Of a stretch of 64,000 nt of DNA, positions 25,477 to 33,673 are shown one piece after another. Origin of the DNA: Alphaproteobacteria bacterium (GTDB lineage: Bacteria; Pseudomonadota; Alphaproteobacteria; Reyranellales; Reyranellaceae). A program made the translations under genes and the position numbers. The notes beneath the pieces are model-generated. The model searched no databases. It saw only the letters and a program-made list of their open reading frames with translations, and was not told the DNA's origin. The DNA lies in NCBI GenBank assembly GCA_019635875.1, contig JAHBYP010000002.1, positions 62,001 to 126,000 of the forward strand, read 5' to 3'. Position 1 is the first letter of the stretch; each line of letters begins with the position of its first letter.

Positions 25477-25866
25477 ATGTCGCATTACCACGCGATCGTC
25501 TGGATCGATCACCTTGAGGCCAAGGTGTTCCACTTCACGCCGGCCGACGCCGAGCGGACACGCATCCACTCGCACGCACCGCACCGACACCTGCACCATC
25601 GCGCGGGGACGCGCACCGGCAATCGCGCGCCCGACGACCACGAATTCTTCGAGGCGGTAATCGGCGCGCTGCAGGGGGCGAAGGAGTGGATGGTGGTCGG
25701 GCCGGGCACGGCGAAGACCGCGTTCGTGACCTATGTCCATGAGCGTCACCCCGCCCAGGCGCCACGCATTGTCCACGTCGAGGCACTGGATCATCCGACC
25801 GACGGCGAGCTGGTGCGGTTGGCGCGCAAGCGCGCCGTCGCCGTCGACCGGATGCTGCCGACCTGA
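25477..25866 (+). CDS. eRF1/Pelota-like 'translational machinery' family protein
   Basis: 129 residues from ATG 25477 behind GGAGCAG. The start SHYHAIVWIDHLEAKVFHF followed by a His-rich stretch (HSHAPHRHLHH) is the pattern of short proteins annotated as translational machinery components because they resemble a domain of eRF1. The middle part EFFEAVIGALQGAKEWMVVG also fits. What they do on the ribosome is not known. It shares an FNR/FixK box with divergent hsp20. Confidence 0.65.
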   Translation: MSHYHAIVWIDHLEAKVFHFTPADAERTRIHSHAPHRHLHHRAGTRTGNRAPDDHEFFEAVIGALQGAKEWMVVGPGTAKTAFVTYVHERHPAQAPRIVHVEALDHPTDGELVRLARKRAVAVDRMLPT

Positions 25867-25888
25867 GGCCTCGTCCGGCGGCGACGGC

Positions 25889-26251
25889 TCACCGCGCACA
25901 GCGCTGGGCCGCGATCCGCGCGATTCGATCGTACTCGCCGCGAACGCCGTTGGTTTGCACAAATGAGATCGCGAGGCCGTCATTGGCGGTCGGCTGCACA
26001 TGGAAGACGCCGATCGGATCCTCGCCCTGGCCATGGCCGCGTATGTACATGTTCACGATGGCGTCCCGCCTGGGAGGTGGCGACACCTTTGGCCAGGCAC
26101 GAAAGCCCGGCGGCATCTGCCGCATCAGGCACTGCGCGACGTCGTCATGCGTGCGTCCGAAAGCCGTAGCCAGCGGCGCTCCCTGTGCCATGGCGGCGAA
26201 GGGCAGACCAAGCGAGAGCGCGATCAGCATCAGTCGGCGAAATATCACCAT
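25889..26251 (-). CDS. Small exported protein of unknown function
   Basis: 120 residues from ATG 26251 behind GAGGGGGG. The N-terminus is a signal peptide (MVIFRRLMLIALSLGLPFAA, cleavage after AMA-QG likely). The mature part is about 95 residues with two cysteines that could form a disulfide. No known domain is recognised. An FNR/FixK box lies 54 nt upstream, so it is probably a periplasmic member of the oxygen-limited regulon. It follows the fnrN-like gene's stop by a divergent-free gap on the same strand. Confidence 0.65.
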   Translation of the reverse strand: MVIFRRLMLIALSLGLPFAAMAQGAPLATAFGRTHDDVAQCLMRQMPPGFRAWPKVSPPPRRDAIVNMYIRGHGQGEDPIGVFHVQPTANDGLAISFVQTNGVRGEYDRIARIAAQRCAR

Positions 26252-26305
26252 GCCCCCCTCGATGCAGTGCTCGCGCATCATTAGGGGTGGGTGGGCTGTC
26301 CCGCC

Positions 26306-26319
26306 TTGACCGGAATCAA
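26306..26319 (-). promoter_or_regulatory. FNR/FixK box (TTGACCGGAATCAA)
   Basis: TTGA-N6-TCAA match lying 54 nt upstream of the exported-protein gene at 25889-26251 and just beyond the 3' end of the fnrN-like gene. Confidence 0.78.
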
Positions 26320-26331
26320 GCGCCGTCGGGA

Positions 26332-27081
26332 CTATCGACCGTCGGCGATCTCGCGCAGGGTCGCCATGGCAAGGATGCGCACCACGCCGACACTCGCCAT
26401 CTCGATCACGCCAAGCCGCACAAGACTGGTGAGAGTGCGACTGACCGTCTCGATGGTGAGGCCCAGATAGTCGGCGATGGCCGCCCGCTTCATCGGCAGC
26501 TGGACGGGATTGGCCGGCACACGGCGCACCGTGGCGCGGTCGGCGAGCTGCAGGAGGAAGCTGGCGACCCGCTCGCGCGCCGTCTTGCGGCCCAGCAGCA
26601 GCATCTGGGCGTGCGCCGACGACAGCTCGTCCACCGTCATGCGCAGCAGGCGCGTGCGCAACTCCGGATGCTCCTCAAGATGGGCTTCGAAGCGGGACCG
26701 CGCGAAGCGGCAGGCCTCGACGTCGGTGATGGCCTCGGCGCCGCAGGTGTTGACGGTCCGCGAGGCCAGCCCGACGAAATCGCCGGCAAACAGGAAGCCG
26801 GTGGTCTGGCGCCTGCCATCGGGCAGCCCCTTGTGCAAACCGATCACGCCGCTCGTGAGGCTGAAGACCCAGTCGGCCGGCGCGCCCTCGTCGCAGATCG
26901 TCTGGCCGGCGCTGAACCGGACATGGCTCGACAAGGCGGCGAAGTCCCTCAGGTCGTGTTGGTCCAGAACGCCGCATATGGCCTGATCGCGCGCCTGGCA
27001 CACGGCGCAGTGCGGCGGCAGCGCCTGGGCGCGACGGTCCGGGATCTCGCAGTATCGTCGTAGTCCTTGCAGCTGCGCCAC
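26332..27081 (-). CDS. fnrN: FnrN-like oxygen-sensing Crp/Fnr regulator
   Basis: 249 residues if GTG 27081 is the start; GTG 27111 is an alternative. An ORF start at 27204 would include its own FNR box and is rejected. Three N-terminal cysteines (C25, C28, C36; spacing C-x2-C-x7-C) and a central C113 (TCGAEA) match the ligands of the oxygen-labile [4Fe-4S] cluster of FnrN proteins. A cyclic-nucleotide-type beta-roll (about 50-150) and a C-terminal helix-turn-helix with LTIETVSRTLT follow; the E..SR residues read TTGAT. An FNR box upstream suggests autoregulation or control by FixK. Confidence 0.88.
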   Translation of the reverse strand: MAQLQGLRRYCEIPDRRAQALPPHCAVCQARDQAICGVLDQHDLRDFAALSSHVRFSAGQTICDEGAPADWVFSLTSGVIGLHKGLPDGRRQTTGFLFAGDFVGLASRTVNTCGAEAITDVEACRFARSRFEAHLEEHPELRTRLLRMTVDELSSAHAQMLLLGRKTARERVASFLLQLADRATVRRVPANPVQLPMKRAAIADYLGLTIETVSRTLTSLVRLGVIEMASVGVVRILAMATLREIADGR

Positions 27082-27153
27082 GCGTCCGGCCCTTCTTCCG
27101 ACGGCCTCCACGGCCCTTCGAAAGCCAGTTTGCCTTCCGCGAACAGCTGGCGT

Positions 27154-27167
27154 TTGATCTGGATCAA
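27154..27167 (-). promoter_or_regulatory. FNR/FixK box of the fnrN-like gene (TTGATCTGGATCAA)
   Basis: A near-palindromic full-consensus box 72 nt above GTG 27081 (42 nt above GTG 27111). It implies feedback on the regulator. Confidence 0.82.
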
Positions 27168-27206
27168 ATGAGCGGTGGCCAAATGCCGCGCTGTGTCCAC
27201 CCATGT

Positions 27207-27626
27207 CTAGGCGGCTGACGGGCGTTCGCCGGTGCGCGGATCCTTGCCGATGAGCGGCACGACGCGAACGACCCTGAATGACTGGAACGCGCCGTGGCTG
27301 TCACGCAGGCGCACGAGCTCGCCGACCTCGAAGCAGTGCTCGTCGAGGCCGCAAGCGTCCTCGTCGTCACCGCAGGGGCTGATGTCGTAGTCGATCGCCC
27401 ACATGCCGCGCCCCTTGCGACCGGAACGGTACACCAGCTGCCCATAGCGATGCGGCTCGCCCGGCGCGAATCGTGCGACACGGCAATGACCGTGCCGTGC
27501 CCGCAGTTCGCTGGCATCGAGGTAGCCTTCGCGATCGAGGGGCGCCGTGATCTCGTATCCGTAGTCGCTGCGGCCCTGCGGCTCCTGCGGCGTGGGTCCG
27601 AGACGAAGCGATATGCGACACAGCAT
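27207..27626 (-). CDS. Unknown protein, member A of a two-gene paralogous family
   Basis: 139 residues from ATG 27626. I do not recognise the family. It is clearly related to the product of 36386-36751. Shared features are GYE-TAPL-R-G-LD near the N-terminus, C-V-RF--G-P in the middle, RSG, an acidic DDE patch, and FRVV-V-P at the end. The size and beta-rich look suggest a compact soluble domain. It lies 69 nt after the kinase gene on the same strand, with a weaker FNR/FixK box 59 nt upstream. Confidence 0.7.
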   Translation of the reverse strand: MLCRISLRLGPTPQEPQGRSDYGYEITAPLDREGYLDASELRARHGHCRVARFAPGEPHRYGQLVYRSGRKGRGMWAIDYDISPCGDDEDACGLDEHCFEVGELVRLRDSHGAFQSFRVVRVVPLIGKDPRTGERPSAA

Positions 27627-27685
27627 GGTTTCGCACCCCCATGTGAAAGAACAGGAAATGCTCGCACCGGGATCGCGGCCCGGCA

Positions 27686-27699
27686 TTGATCTGTGTCAG
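27686..27699 (-). promoter_or_regulatory. Imperfect FNR/FixK box (TTGATCTGTGTCAG)
   Basis: One outer base departs from TTGA-N6-TCAA. It overlaps the stop codon of the upstream kinase gene and ends 59 nt before the unknown gene at 27207-27626, the usual distance in this window. Confidence 0.5.
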
Positions 27700-29276
27700 G
27701 CTGCGGCACGCAGCGCGAGGCGGGCGCGCTCGAGCACGGCGACCCGGTCGCCGGCGGCATCGATGCGGCACCAGTCGATGTCGCCGCTCGCGCGGCCGAC
27801 CTGCAGCGCCACGGTGTCGGCCCTGGCGTCCGAGGCGTCGCGCGCGCGCCGCTCGACGCGCGCAACCAGCGTATCGACAGGCGCGTCGAGCCACAGGCCG
27901 GCGAAGCCGGCGCCCAGCCGCGCCGCCAGCGCGCGCAGCGCATCGCGCTCCTCCGGGCGCTGGTGCACGGCATCGACGACCACGCTGTAACCCGCGGCGA
28001 GCGCGAGCGCAGCCTGCCGGCGAAGCGTCGTGTAGACCCTGTCGCTGGCCTGCGCATCGTAGGCCGCACCGGGCAGGCGATCGAACTCGTTCACGCCCCA
28101 CAGACGCTTGCGTACGACATCGCTGCGCAGATGGACCGCGCCCGGCAGGCAGCCGATCTCCGCCGCCAGACGCGCCGACACCGTGCTCTTGCCCGTACCG
28201 GACAATCCGCCAACGGCGACCAGCCGTGGCTCGGCCGGCACCAGCGCGCGCCCGGCCAGCGCGAGGTAGCGTCCGGCGGCCTCGCATGCGGCCTTGCGCC
28301 CGGCGTCGTCGAGGTGCGCCAGGCCCGCGGCGAGCACCTTGGCGCGGATCGCGGCGCGCACACTGATGAACAGCGGCAGGGCCGCCAGACCGCTCAGCTG
28401 GCGCTCGTCGCCCCAACCCGTCAGGTAGCGGTTGAAGAAGAAGCTCGCCTCGTAGCCCAGATCGCGCTCGATCAGGTCCATCAGCAGGAACGCCACGTCG
28501 TAGAGCACGTCGATGGTTGCCAGCGCCTCGCTGAACTCCAGCGCGTCGAACAGGGCCGGCCGTTCACCCAGCATCACCATGTTGCGCAGATGCAGATCGC
28601 CGTGGCAGCGGCGCACCAGCCCCGCCTGCGCCCGCTCCGCCAGCGCGGGCGCGAGGCGAATGATGGCATCACGCGACCGGCGGCCCAGGGCGCTGACGCG
28701 GTGCGGCGCAAACAGCTCCGGCGACTCGGCGAGGCTCTCGGTATTGCCGTCGATGATCGCGCGCAGATCGGCGGCGACGTCGATGCCCGAGCGCCGCTCG
28801 GCGCGCGCCTGCGAGTCGACCACCGCGTCGGCCATCCGTTCGAGCATGTCCTGCGTCAGGCCGCCCCGCTCGGCGATGCGGTCCAGGGTGCGGCTTTCGT
28901 CGAAACGCCGCATGTGCACAGCCCATTCCACCACGTCGCCCGGCCCGCCCAGGAACAACGCTCCGTCCCGGCGTACGATCGGGATGGTGTCGAGATAGAT
29001 CTCCGGCGCGTTCGGGCGATTGATCCGCAGTTCCGCCTCGCAGGCCTCCCGTCGCCTGGCCAGGGTCGAGAGATCCATGAACGGGAACTTCACGGCCCGC
29101 TTGACCTTGTAGGCGTGCTCGCCGGCGAGAAAGACGATGGCGCCATGCGTGTCGATGCGCGTGACGCCGGTCGTGCCCGCATGGGTCGACGGATTCGCGA
29201 GGAAGACCAGCACTTCGTCCTGGTCCTCGACGACGTGCGCGGTCGACGGGTGAGGATTTCCCTGCACGGCGAGCAT
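27696..29276 (-). CDS. Aminoglycoside-phosphotransferase-like / P-loop kinase fusion
   Basis: 526 residues from ATG 29276 behind GAGGAG; an upstream in-frame start at 29381 overlaps the FNR boxes. Residues about 1-320 form an APH-like kinase fold with the catalytic loop RCHGDLHLRNMVM. Residues about 340-526 form a P-loop nucleotide-binding domain with the Walker A motif GGLSGTGKST. Proteins of this architecture are annotated as bifunctional APH/AAA ATPase and have no assigned substrate. An FNR/FixK box lies 61 nt upstream, and the gene is divergent from ftsH. Confidence 0.85.
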   Translation of the reverse strand: MLAVQGNPHPSTAHVVEDQDEVLVFLANPSTHAGTTGVTRIDTHGAIVFLAGEHAYKVKRAVKFPFMDLSTLARRREACEAELRINRPNAPEIYLDTIPIVRRDGALFLGGPGDVVEWAVHMRRFDESRTLDRIAERGGLTQDMLERMADAVVDSQARAERRSGIDVAADLRAIIDGNTESLAESPELFAPHRVSALGRRSRDAIIRLAPALAERAQAGLVRRCHGDLHLRNMVMLGERPALFDALEFSEALATIDVLYDVAFLLMDLIERDLGYEASFFFNRYLTGWGDERQLSGLAALPLFISVRAAIRAKVLAAGLAHLDDAGRKAACEAAGRYLALAGRALVPAEPRLVAVGGLSGTGKSTVSARLAAEIGCLPGAVHLRSDVVRKRLWGVNEFDRLPGAAYDAQASDRVYTTLRRQAALALAAGYSVVVDAVHQRPEERDALRALAARLGAGFAGLWLDAPVDTLVARVERRARDASDARADTVALQVGRASGDIDWCRIDAAGDRVAVLERARLALRAAA

Positions 29277-29337
29277 GCGCGACTCCTCGAACTCGCGGAG
29301 GCTGGGCCGCACGCTATCCGCGGCGGCCGGCCGATCA

Positions 29338-29351
29338 TTGAGCCAGATCAA
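29338..29351 (-). promoter_or_regulatory. FNR/FixK box (TTGAGCCAGATCAA)
   Basis: TTGA-N6-TCAA match, 61 nt before the start of the APH/P-loop kinase gene. Confidence 0.72.
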
Positions 29352-29367
29352 GACAATGGCGTGGCGA

Positions 29368-29381
29368 TTGATCCATCTCAT
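29368..29381 (+). promoter_or_regulatory. Weak FNR/FixK half-box (TTGATCCATCTCAT)
   Basis: The left half is perfect and the right half is degraded. It ends 56 nt before the ftsH ATG, the usual spacing here, so it may serve ftsH while 29338-29351 serves the kinase. Confidence 0.4.
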
Positions 29382-29437
29382 GCCGGACGGCGTCGCCGGC
29401 AGGCATCCTGCGCCATTCGCCGGATCAGGGGCCGCGC

Positions 29438-31255
29438 ATGCGCAAGGATCAACATCTGGGGTTCTGGCTGGCCGTGGCCATGGTCTTGGCCATGCTGTTC
29501 GTGCGCGACTACTGGCAACGCCAGCTGCGCGTCGATCACATCGCCTTCAGCGAATTTCTGACCCTGCTCGAGGCCGGCCGCGTCGCCGAGGTGGTCGTGG
29601 GCGACACATCCGTGCGCGGCACCATCGCCAATCCGGCCCCCAACGAGAAGCCGGAGTTCGTCGCCGAGAGGCTGCCGATCGACGTGGCCGCTTTCCTCGA
29701 CCGCTACAAGGTGCGCTATCGCGCCGAGCCGGATTCTGGCTGGCTCAGGAGCATCCTGTCCTGGGTCCTGCCGACGGCGCTGTTCGCCTTCATCTGGATC
29801 ATGGTGATGCGCCGGATGCAGGGCAGCGGCGGGCTGCTGGCGATCGGCAAGAGCAAGGCGCGCGTCTACATCGAGAAGAGCACCGGGGTGGATTTCAGCG
29901 ACGTCGCCGGCGTCGACGAGGCCAAGGACGAGCTCAAGGAGATCGTCGACTTCCTCAAGGATCCCAAGCGCAACAGCCGTCTCGGCGCGCGCCTGCCGCG
30001 CGGCATCCTGCTGGTCGGCCCGCCCGGCACCGGCAAGACCCTGCTGGCGCGCGCGTTGGCGGGCGAGGCCGGTGTGCCGTTCTTCTCGATCTCCGGCGCC
30101 GAGTTCGTCGAGATGTTCGTCGGCGTCGGCGCGGCGCGGGTGCGCGATCTGTTCGAGCAGGCCCGCGCCCATGCGCCCTGCATCATCTTCATCGACGAGC
30201 TCGACGCGCTGGGCCGCGCCCGCGGCAGCTTCGCCCTGGGTGGCCACGACGAGAAGGAGCAGACGCTGAACCAGCTCCTGTCCGAGCTCGACGGCTTCGA
30301 TTCGCGATCGGGCATCGTTCTGCTGGCGGCCACCAACCGGCCGGAGATCCTCGATCCAGCGCTGCTCCGCGCCGGCCGCTTCGACCGCCAGGTCCTCGTC
30401 GACCGCCCGGACAAGAAGGGGCGTATCGAGGTGCTCAAGGTGCATGTGCGCAAGATCCGCCTGGCCGCCGATCTCGATCTAGCGCAGATCGCCGCGCTCA
30501 CCCCGGGCTTCACCGGGGCCGACCTCGCCAACCTCGTCAACGAGGCGGCGCTGCTGGCGACGCGGCGCGACGCGACCGACGTGACGCTCGACGACTTCAC
30601 GCGGGCGATCGAGCGTATCGTCGCCGGCCTGGAGAAGCGCAACCGCATCCTCAATCCGCAGGAGCGCCGCACCATCGCGGTGCACGAGGTCGGCCACGCG
30701 CTGGTTGCCATGACGCTGCCGGGCACGGACGCGGTGCAAAAGATCTCGATCATTCCCCGCGGCATCGGCGCGCTGGGCTATACCATCCAGCGGCCCACGG
30801 AGGATCGCTTCCTGATGGACCAGAGCGAGCTCGAGACCAAGCTTGCCGTGCTGCTCGGCGGCCGCGCCGCCGAGATGCTGCGATTCGCCTCGGTGTCGAC
30901 CGGCGCCGCCGACGATCTGCGCAAGGCCACCGACATCGCCCGCAGCATGGTCGCGCGCTTCGGCATGGTGCCGGAGCTCGGCGTCGTGGCCTACGACATC
31001 GAGGCCGCGCCGCTGCTGTCGCCGCTGCAGACCATGCCCGTGCCGCGCTGGTACAGCGAAGCCACCGCGGCGCGCATTGATGCCGCCGTTCAACGCATCA
31101 TCGGCAATGCGCTGGATCGCGCCCGCACCGTTCTCGCCGCGCATGCCGCGCTGCTCGACTCCACGGTCGAGACGCTGCTGGAGCGCGAGACCATGGGCCC
31201 GGCCGAGCTCGAGCCGCTGGCCCGTCTCGTCGCCCGGCCGAAGGCGGCCGCCTGA
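29438..31255 (+). CDS. ftsH: FtsH-type ATP-dependent membrane zinc metalloprotease
   Basis: 605 residues. Two N-terminal helices (about 8-23 and 105-124) flank a periplasmic domain. The AAA module has GPPGTGKT at 194-201, the Walker [10 protein letters not shown] at about 251-259, and the pore-loop FVGVGAARV. The zinc site is H416-EVG-H420. FtsH extracts and degrades membrane and regulatory proteins. This is likely a second, stress-specific FtsH, since it is not near the usual housekeeping neighbours. A weak FNR/FixK box lies upstream, and the alcohol dehydrogenase gene starts 2 nt after its stop. Confidence 0.93.
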   Translation: MRKDQHLGFWLAVAMVLAMLFVRDYWQRQLRVDHIAFSEFLTLLEAGRVAEVVVGDTSVRGTIANPAPNEKPEFVAERLPIDVAAFLDRYKVRYRAEPDSGWLRSILSWVLPTALFAFIWIMVMRRMQGSGGLLAIGKSKARVYIEKSTGVDFSDVAGVDEAKDELKEIVDFLKDPKRNSRLGARLPRGILLVGPPGTGKTLLARALAGEAGVPFFSISGAEFVEMFVGVGAARVRDLFEQARAHAPCIIFIDELDALGRARGSFALGGHDEKEQTLNQLLSELDGFDSRSGIVLLAATNRPEILDPALLRAGRFDRQVLVDRPDKKGRIEVLKVHVRKIRLAADLDLAQIAALTPGFTGADLANLVNEAALLATRRDATDVTLDDFTRAIERIVAGLEKRNRILNPQERRTIAVHEVGHALVAMTLPGTDAVQKISIIPRGIGALGYTIQRPTEDRFLMDQSELETKLAVLLGGRAAEMLRFASVSTGAADDLRKATDIARSMVARFGMVPELGVVAYDIEAAPLLSPLQTMPVPRWYSEATAARIDAAVQRIIGNALDRARTVLAAHAALLDSTVETLLERETMGPAELEPLARLVARPKAAA

Positions 31256-31257
31256 CC

Positions 31258-32241
31258 ATGCGCGCCATGGTCCTCGAGCGGGCGGGACAGAAGCTGTGCC
31301 AGCGGCTCGTGGCCGATCCCCGACCGGGACCGGGCCAGATCCTGGCGCGGGTCATGGCCTGTGCCGTCTGCCGCACCGATCTGCACGTCGTGGACGGCGA
31401 GCTTTCCGAGCCCAAGCTGCCGCTGGTGCCGGGCCACGAGATCGTCGCCCGGGTGCTCGAGCGGGGCGAGGGCGTCGAGCAGCCGGCCGCCGGTACTCGA
31501 ATCGGCATCCCCTGGTTGGGCTGGTCTTGCGGTACCTGCGGGCATTGCCTCGCCGGATGCGAGAATCTTTGCGCGGACGCGCGCTTCACCGGCTACCAGA
31601 TCGATGGCGGCTATGCCGATCGCGTGGTGGCCGATGCGCGCTTCTGCTTTGCCCTGCCCGACGCCTACGACGACCTGCACGCCGCCCCGCTGCTGTGCGC
31701 CGGTCTCATCGGCTGGCGATCGCTGGTGCGGGCGGGCGACGGCCGCAGGCTGGGCATCTACGGCTTCGGCGCGGCGGCGCACATCGTCGCCCAGGTGGCA
31801 CGCTGGCAAGGCCGCCAGGTCTATGCCTTCGTGCGCGAGGGCGACCTCGAGGCCGAGCGCTTCGCATACGAGCACGGCGCCGTCTGGGCAGGCCCCTCGA
31901 CCCGACCGCCGCCGGACCCCCTGGACGCGGCGATCATCTTCGCGCCATCGGGCTTTCTCGTGCCCCTGGCGCTCCAGGCGGTGCGGCCGGGCGGCCGCGT
32001 GGTCTGCGGCGGAATCCACATGAGCGATATCCCGTCGTTTCCCTATGCCGCGCTGTGGGGCGAGCGCGAGCTCGTCTCGGTCGCCAACCTCACCCGCCGC
32101 GACGCCGAGGACTTCCTGCGTATCGCACCGCAGGTTCCGGTTCGAATCGAGGCGATACGCTATGACCTCGCCGAGGCAAACCGGGCGCTGGCGGATCTGC
32201 GCGGCGGCAATCTGCGCGGGGCGGCGGTCCTCGTGCCCTGA
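31258..32241 (+). CDS. Zinc-dependent alcohol dehydrogenase family protein
   Basis: 327 residues in the MDR/zinc ADH fold. Catalytic zinc ligands are seen in CAVCRTDLH (C near residue 38) and GHEIVARV. The structural zinc site CGTCGHCLAGCENLC is complete. The NAD(P)-binding part reads LGIYGFGAAAHIVAQVA. It lies 2 nt after ftsH and is probably in the same transcript. It could recycle NADH under low oxygen by reducing aldehydes, which is inference. Confidence 0.88.
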   Translation: MRAMVLERAGQKLCQRLVADPRPGPGQILARVMACAVCRTDLHVVDGELSEPKLPLVPGHEIVARVLERGEGVEQPAAGTRIGIPWLGWSCGTCGHCLAGCENLCADARFTGYQIDGGYADRVVADARFCFALPDAYDDLHAAPLLCAGLIGWRSLVRAGDGRRLGIYGFGAAAHIVAQVARWQGRQVYAFVREGDLEAERFAYEHGAVWAGPSTRPPPDPLDAAIIFAPSGFLVPLALQAVRPGGRVVCGGIHMSDIPSFPYAALWGERELVSVANLTRRDAEDFLRIAPQVPVRIEAIRYDLAEANRALADLRGGNLRGAAVLVP

Positions 32242-32265
32242 GAACGCGACTTTTTCTCCGGTCGA

Positions 32266-32279
32266 TTGACCGGCATCAA
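32266..32279 (+). promoter_or_regulatory. FNR/FixK box (TTGACCGGCATCAA)
   Basis: TTGA-N6-TCAA match ending 48 nt before the ATG of the universal stress protein gene. Confidence 0.8.
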
Positions 32280-32327
32280 ACGTCGCGCGTTTCACCCATG
32301 GGACAAGAGTGCGCGAAGGAGGAAGAT

Positions 32328-33149
32328 ATGACCTACAAGACCATTCTGGTTCACTGCAACGACAAGCCGGCCAGCGCCGCCCGCGTCAAGCTCGCCGCCG
32401 ACCTCGCGCGCCGCTTCGACGCACACATCGCGGGCATGGCCGCAGTGCCCGTTCCGCAGCTCCCGGTCGACATGATGGCGCCTCCGTCGGGCAATCTGCT
32501 CACGCTGCTGGAGCAGGCCAACACCGCCCATCTCACACAGGCCAAGGCGCTGTTCGAGCGCGAGACGAAGGCAGCGGGCTTGGCCGGCGAGTTCATTGAA
32601 CGCGTCGACAATCCCATCGGCGTCTTCACGACGGCGTTGCGGTACGCCGACCTGGCCGTGGTCGGCCAGCAGAGCGACGACGCTGCAGATCCCGATCTGC
32701 CTGAGTCGGCAGCCATCGCGACGGGTCGCCCCGTGATTGTGGTGCCGCATATCGGCTACACCAAGCCGATCGGCACCAACGTGCTACTGGCCTGGAACGC
32801 CAGCGCCCAGGCGGCGCATGCCGCGACCGGCGCATTGCCCCTGCTGACCCGGGCCAAGAAGGTCACCCTGCTGGTGATCGACGGAGAGGGCAATCCCGAG
32901 CACGGAGAGGCGCCCGGCACTGATGCCGCACGCTGGCTGGCTCGCCACGGCGTGAAGGTCGAGGTGCAGCGTGAAGCCTCCGGCGGCCTCGACGCCGGCA
33001 ACGTCATCCTCTCGCGCGTGCTCGACCTCGACATCGACCTGATCGTGATGGGGGTCTACGGCCACTCGCGCTTCCGCGAGTTTGTCCTCGGCGGTGCCAG
33101 CAGGACCATCCTGTCTTCGATGACCGTGCCGGTGCTGATGGCGCACTGA
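32328..33149 (+). CDS. Universal stress protein with two UspA-like domains
   Basis: 273 residues from ATG 32328 behind GGAGGAAG. The N-terminus MTYKTILVHCNDKPASAARV opens a first Usp domain; the second carries the ATP-binding pattern GVYGHSRFREFVLGGASRT (G-x2-G-x9-GxSxT type). Tandem Usp proteins are typical members of oxygen-limitation regulons in proteobacteria and actinobacteria. An FNR/FixK box lies 48 nt upstream. A strong bidirectional hairpin ends the transcript. Confidence 0.92.
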   Translation: MTYKTILVHCNDKPASAARVKLAADLARRFDAHIAGMAAVPVPQLPVDMMAPPSGNLLTLLEQANTAHLTQAKALFERETKAAGLAGEFIERVDNPIGVFTTALRYADLAVVGQQSDDAADPDLPESAAIATGRPVIVVPHIGYTKPIGTNVLLAWNASAQAAHAATGALPLLTRAKKVTLLVIDGEGNPEHGEAPGTDAARWLARHGVKVEVQREASGGLDAGNVILSRVLDLDIDLIVMGVYGHSRFREFVLGGASRTILSSMTVPVLMAH

Positions 33150-33170
33150 TTACTGCCCGTGACGCAAGCC

Positions 33171-33199
33171 GAGGGCCGCCGACGATGCCGGCGGCCCTC
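33171..33199. terminator. Bidirectional terminator-like hairpin
   Basis: A perfect 11-bp stem (GAGGGCCGCCG/CGGCGGCCCTC) with a 7-nt loop sits between the stop of the universal stress protein gene and that of the convergent small gene. It lacks a long T-tract but is placed where two transcripts should end. Confidence 0.65.
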
Positions 33200-33217
33200 T
33201 GCCGTTGTGATGTCGCC

Positions 33218-33406
33218 TCAGTGCTCGAAGGGGTCGGCGGCAGAGTCGGCGACCGACCGCGCGAAGCGCCTGTACCAGGTGCGCATCTCAGTCTCGGTCT
33301 TGCCACTCTCTTCGGCGAGAGCAGCAAGCAGCTTGGGACTTGGCACGAGATCGCCCGCCCCGATGAACGCCAGGAAGATCTCCTCGATGTTTTCGGGCTT
33401 CAGCAT
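33218..33406 (-). CDS. Small soluble protein of unknown function
   Basis: 62 residues from ATG 33406 behind AGGGAG (MLKPENIEEIFLAFIGAGDL). It is predicted helical and has a basic-aromatic segment (MRTWYRRFARSVAD) near the end. No known family is recognised; the only support is coding-like composition, a start with a site, and an imperfect FNR/FixK box 52 nt above. It converges on the universal stress protein gene, separated by a hairpin. Confidence 0.6.
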   Translation of the reverse strand: MLKPENIEEIFLAFIGAGDLVPSPKLLAALAEESGKTETEMRTWYRRFARSVADSAADPFEH

Positions 33407-33458
33407 GGCGCGCTCCCTGGATGGCGCAGCATCATGCGGACGCCAAGCCCCTGGCGCG

Positions 33459-33472
33459 CTGATCTGCATCAA
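33459..33472 (-). promoter_or_regulatory. FNR/FixK box, one mismatch (CTGATCTGCATCAA)
   Basis: One outer base differs from TTGA-N6-TCAA. It lies 52 nt before the small gene at 33218-33406 and 201 nt before the acyl-CoA synthetase gene on the other strand. Confidence 0.6.
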
Positions 33473-33673
33473 GGCGCGCACTGCTCTGCGTCGCCAAGGT
33501 ACGGCCGCTTCATCGGGGGACCGTGTCCTGCACATCGTCCGGCTCTGGCGAGGCGGTGCCCATGGCCCGCCTGCGGCCGCTGCCGGGAAGTTCGAAGGTC
33601 GCCGCCCTCGACTGTCATCGAAGAGGCCCCGGAGGCCTCGGATCCCTACGATTATCGCTGAGTGAAGTGTCGC

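Noticed and set aside
27082..27204. ATG at 27204 as start of the fnrN-like gene
   Set aside because: This would place the FNR box inside the coding region and add about 40 residues unlike any FNR protein.
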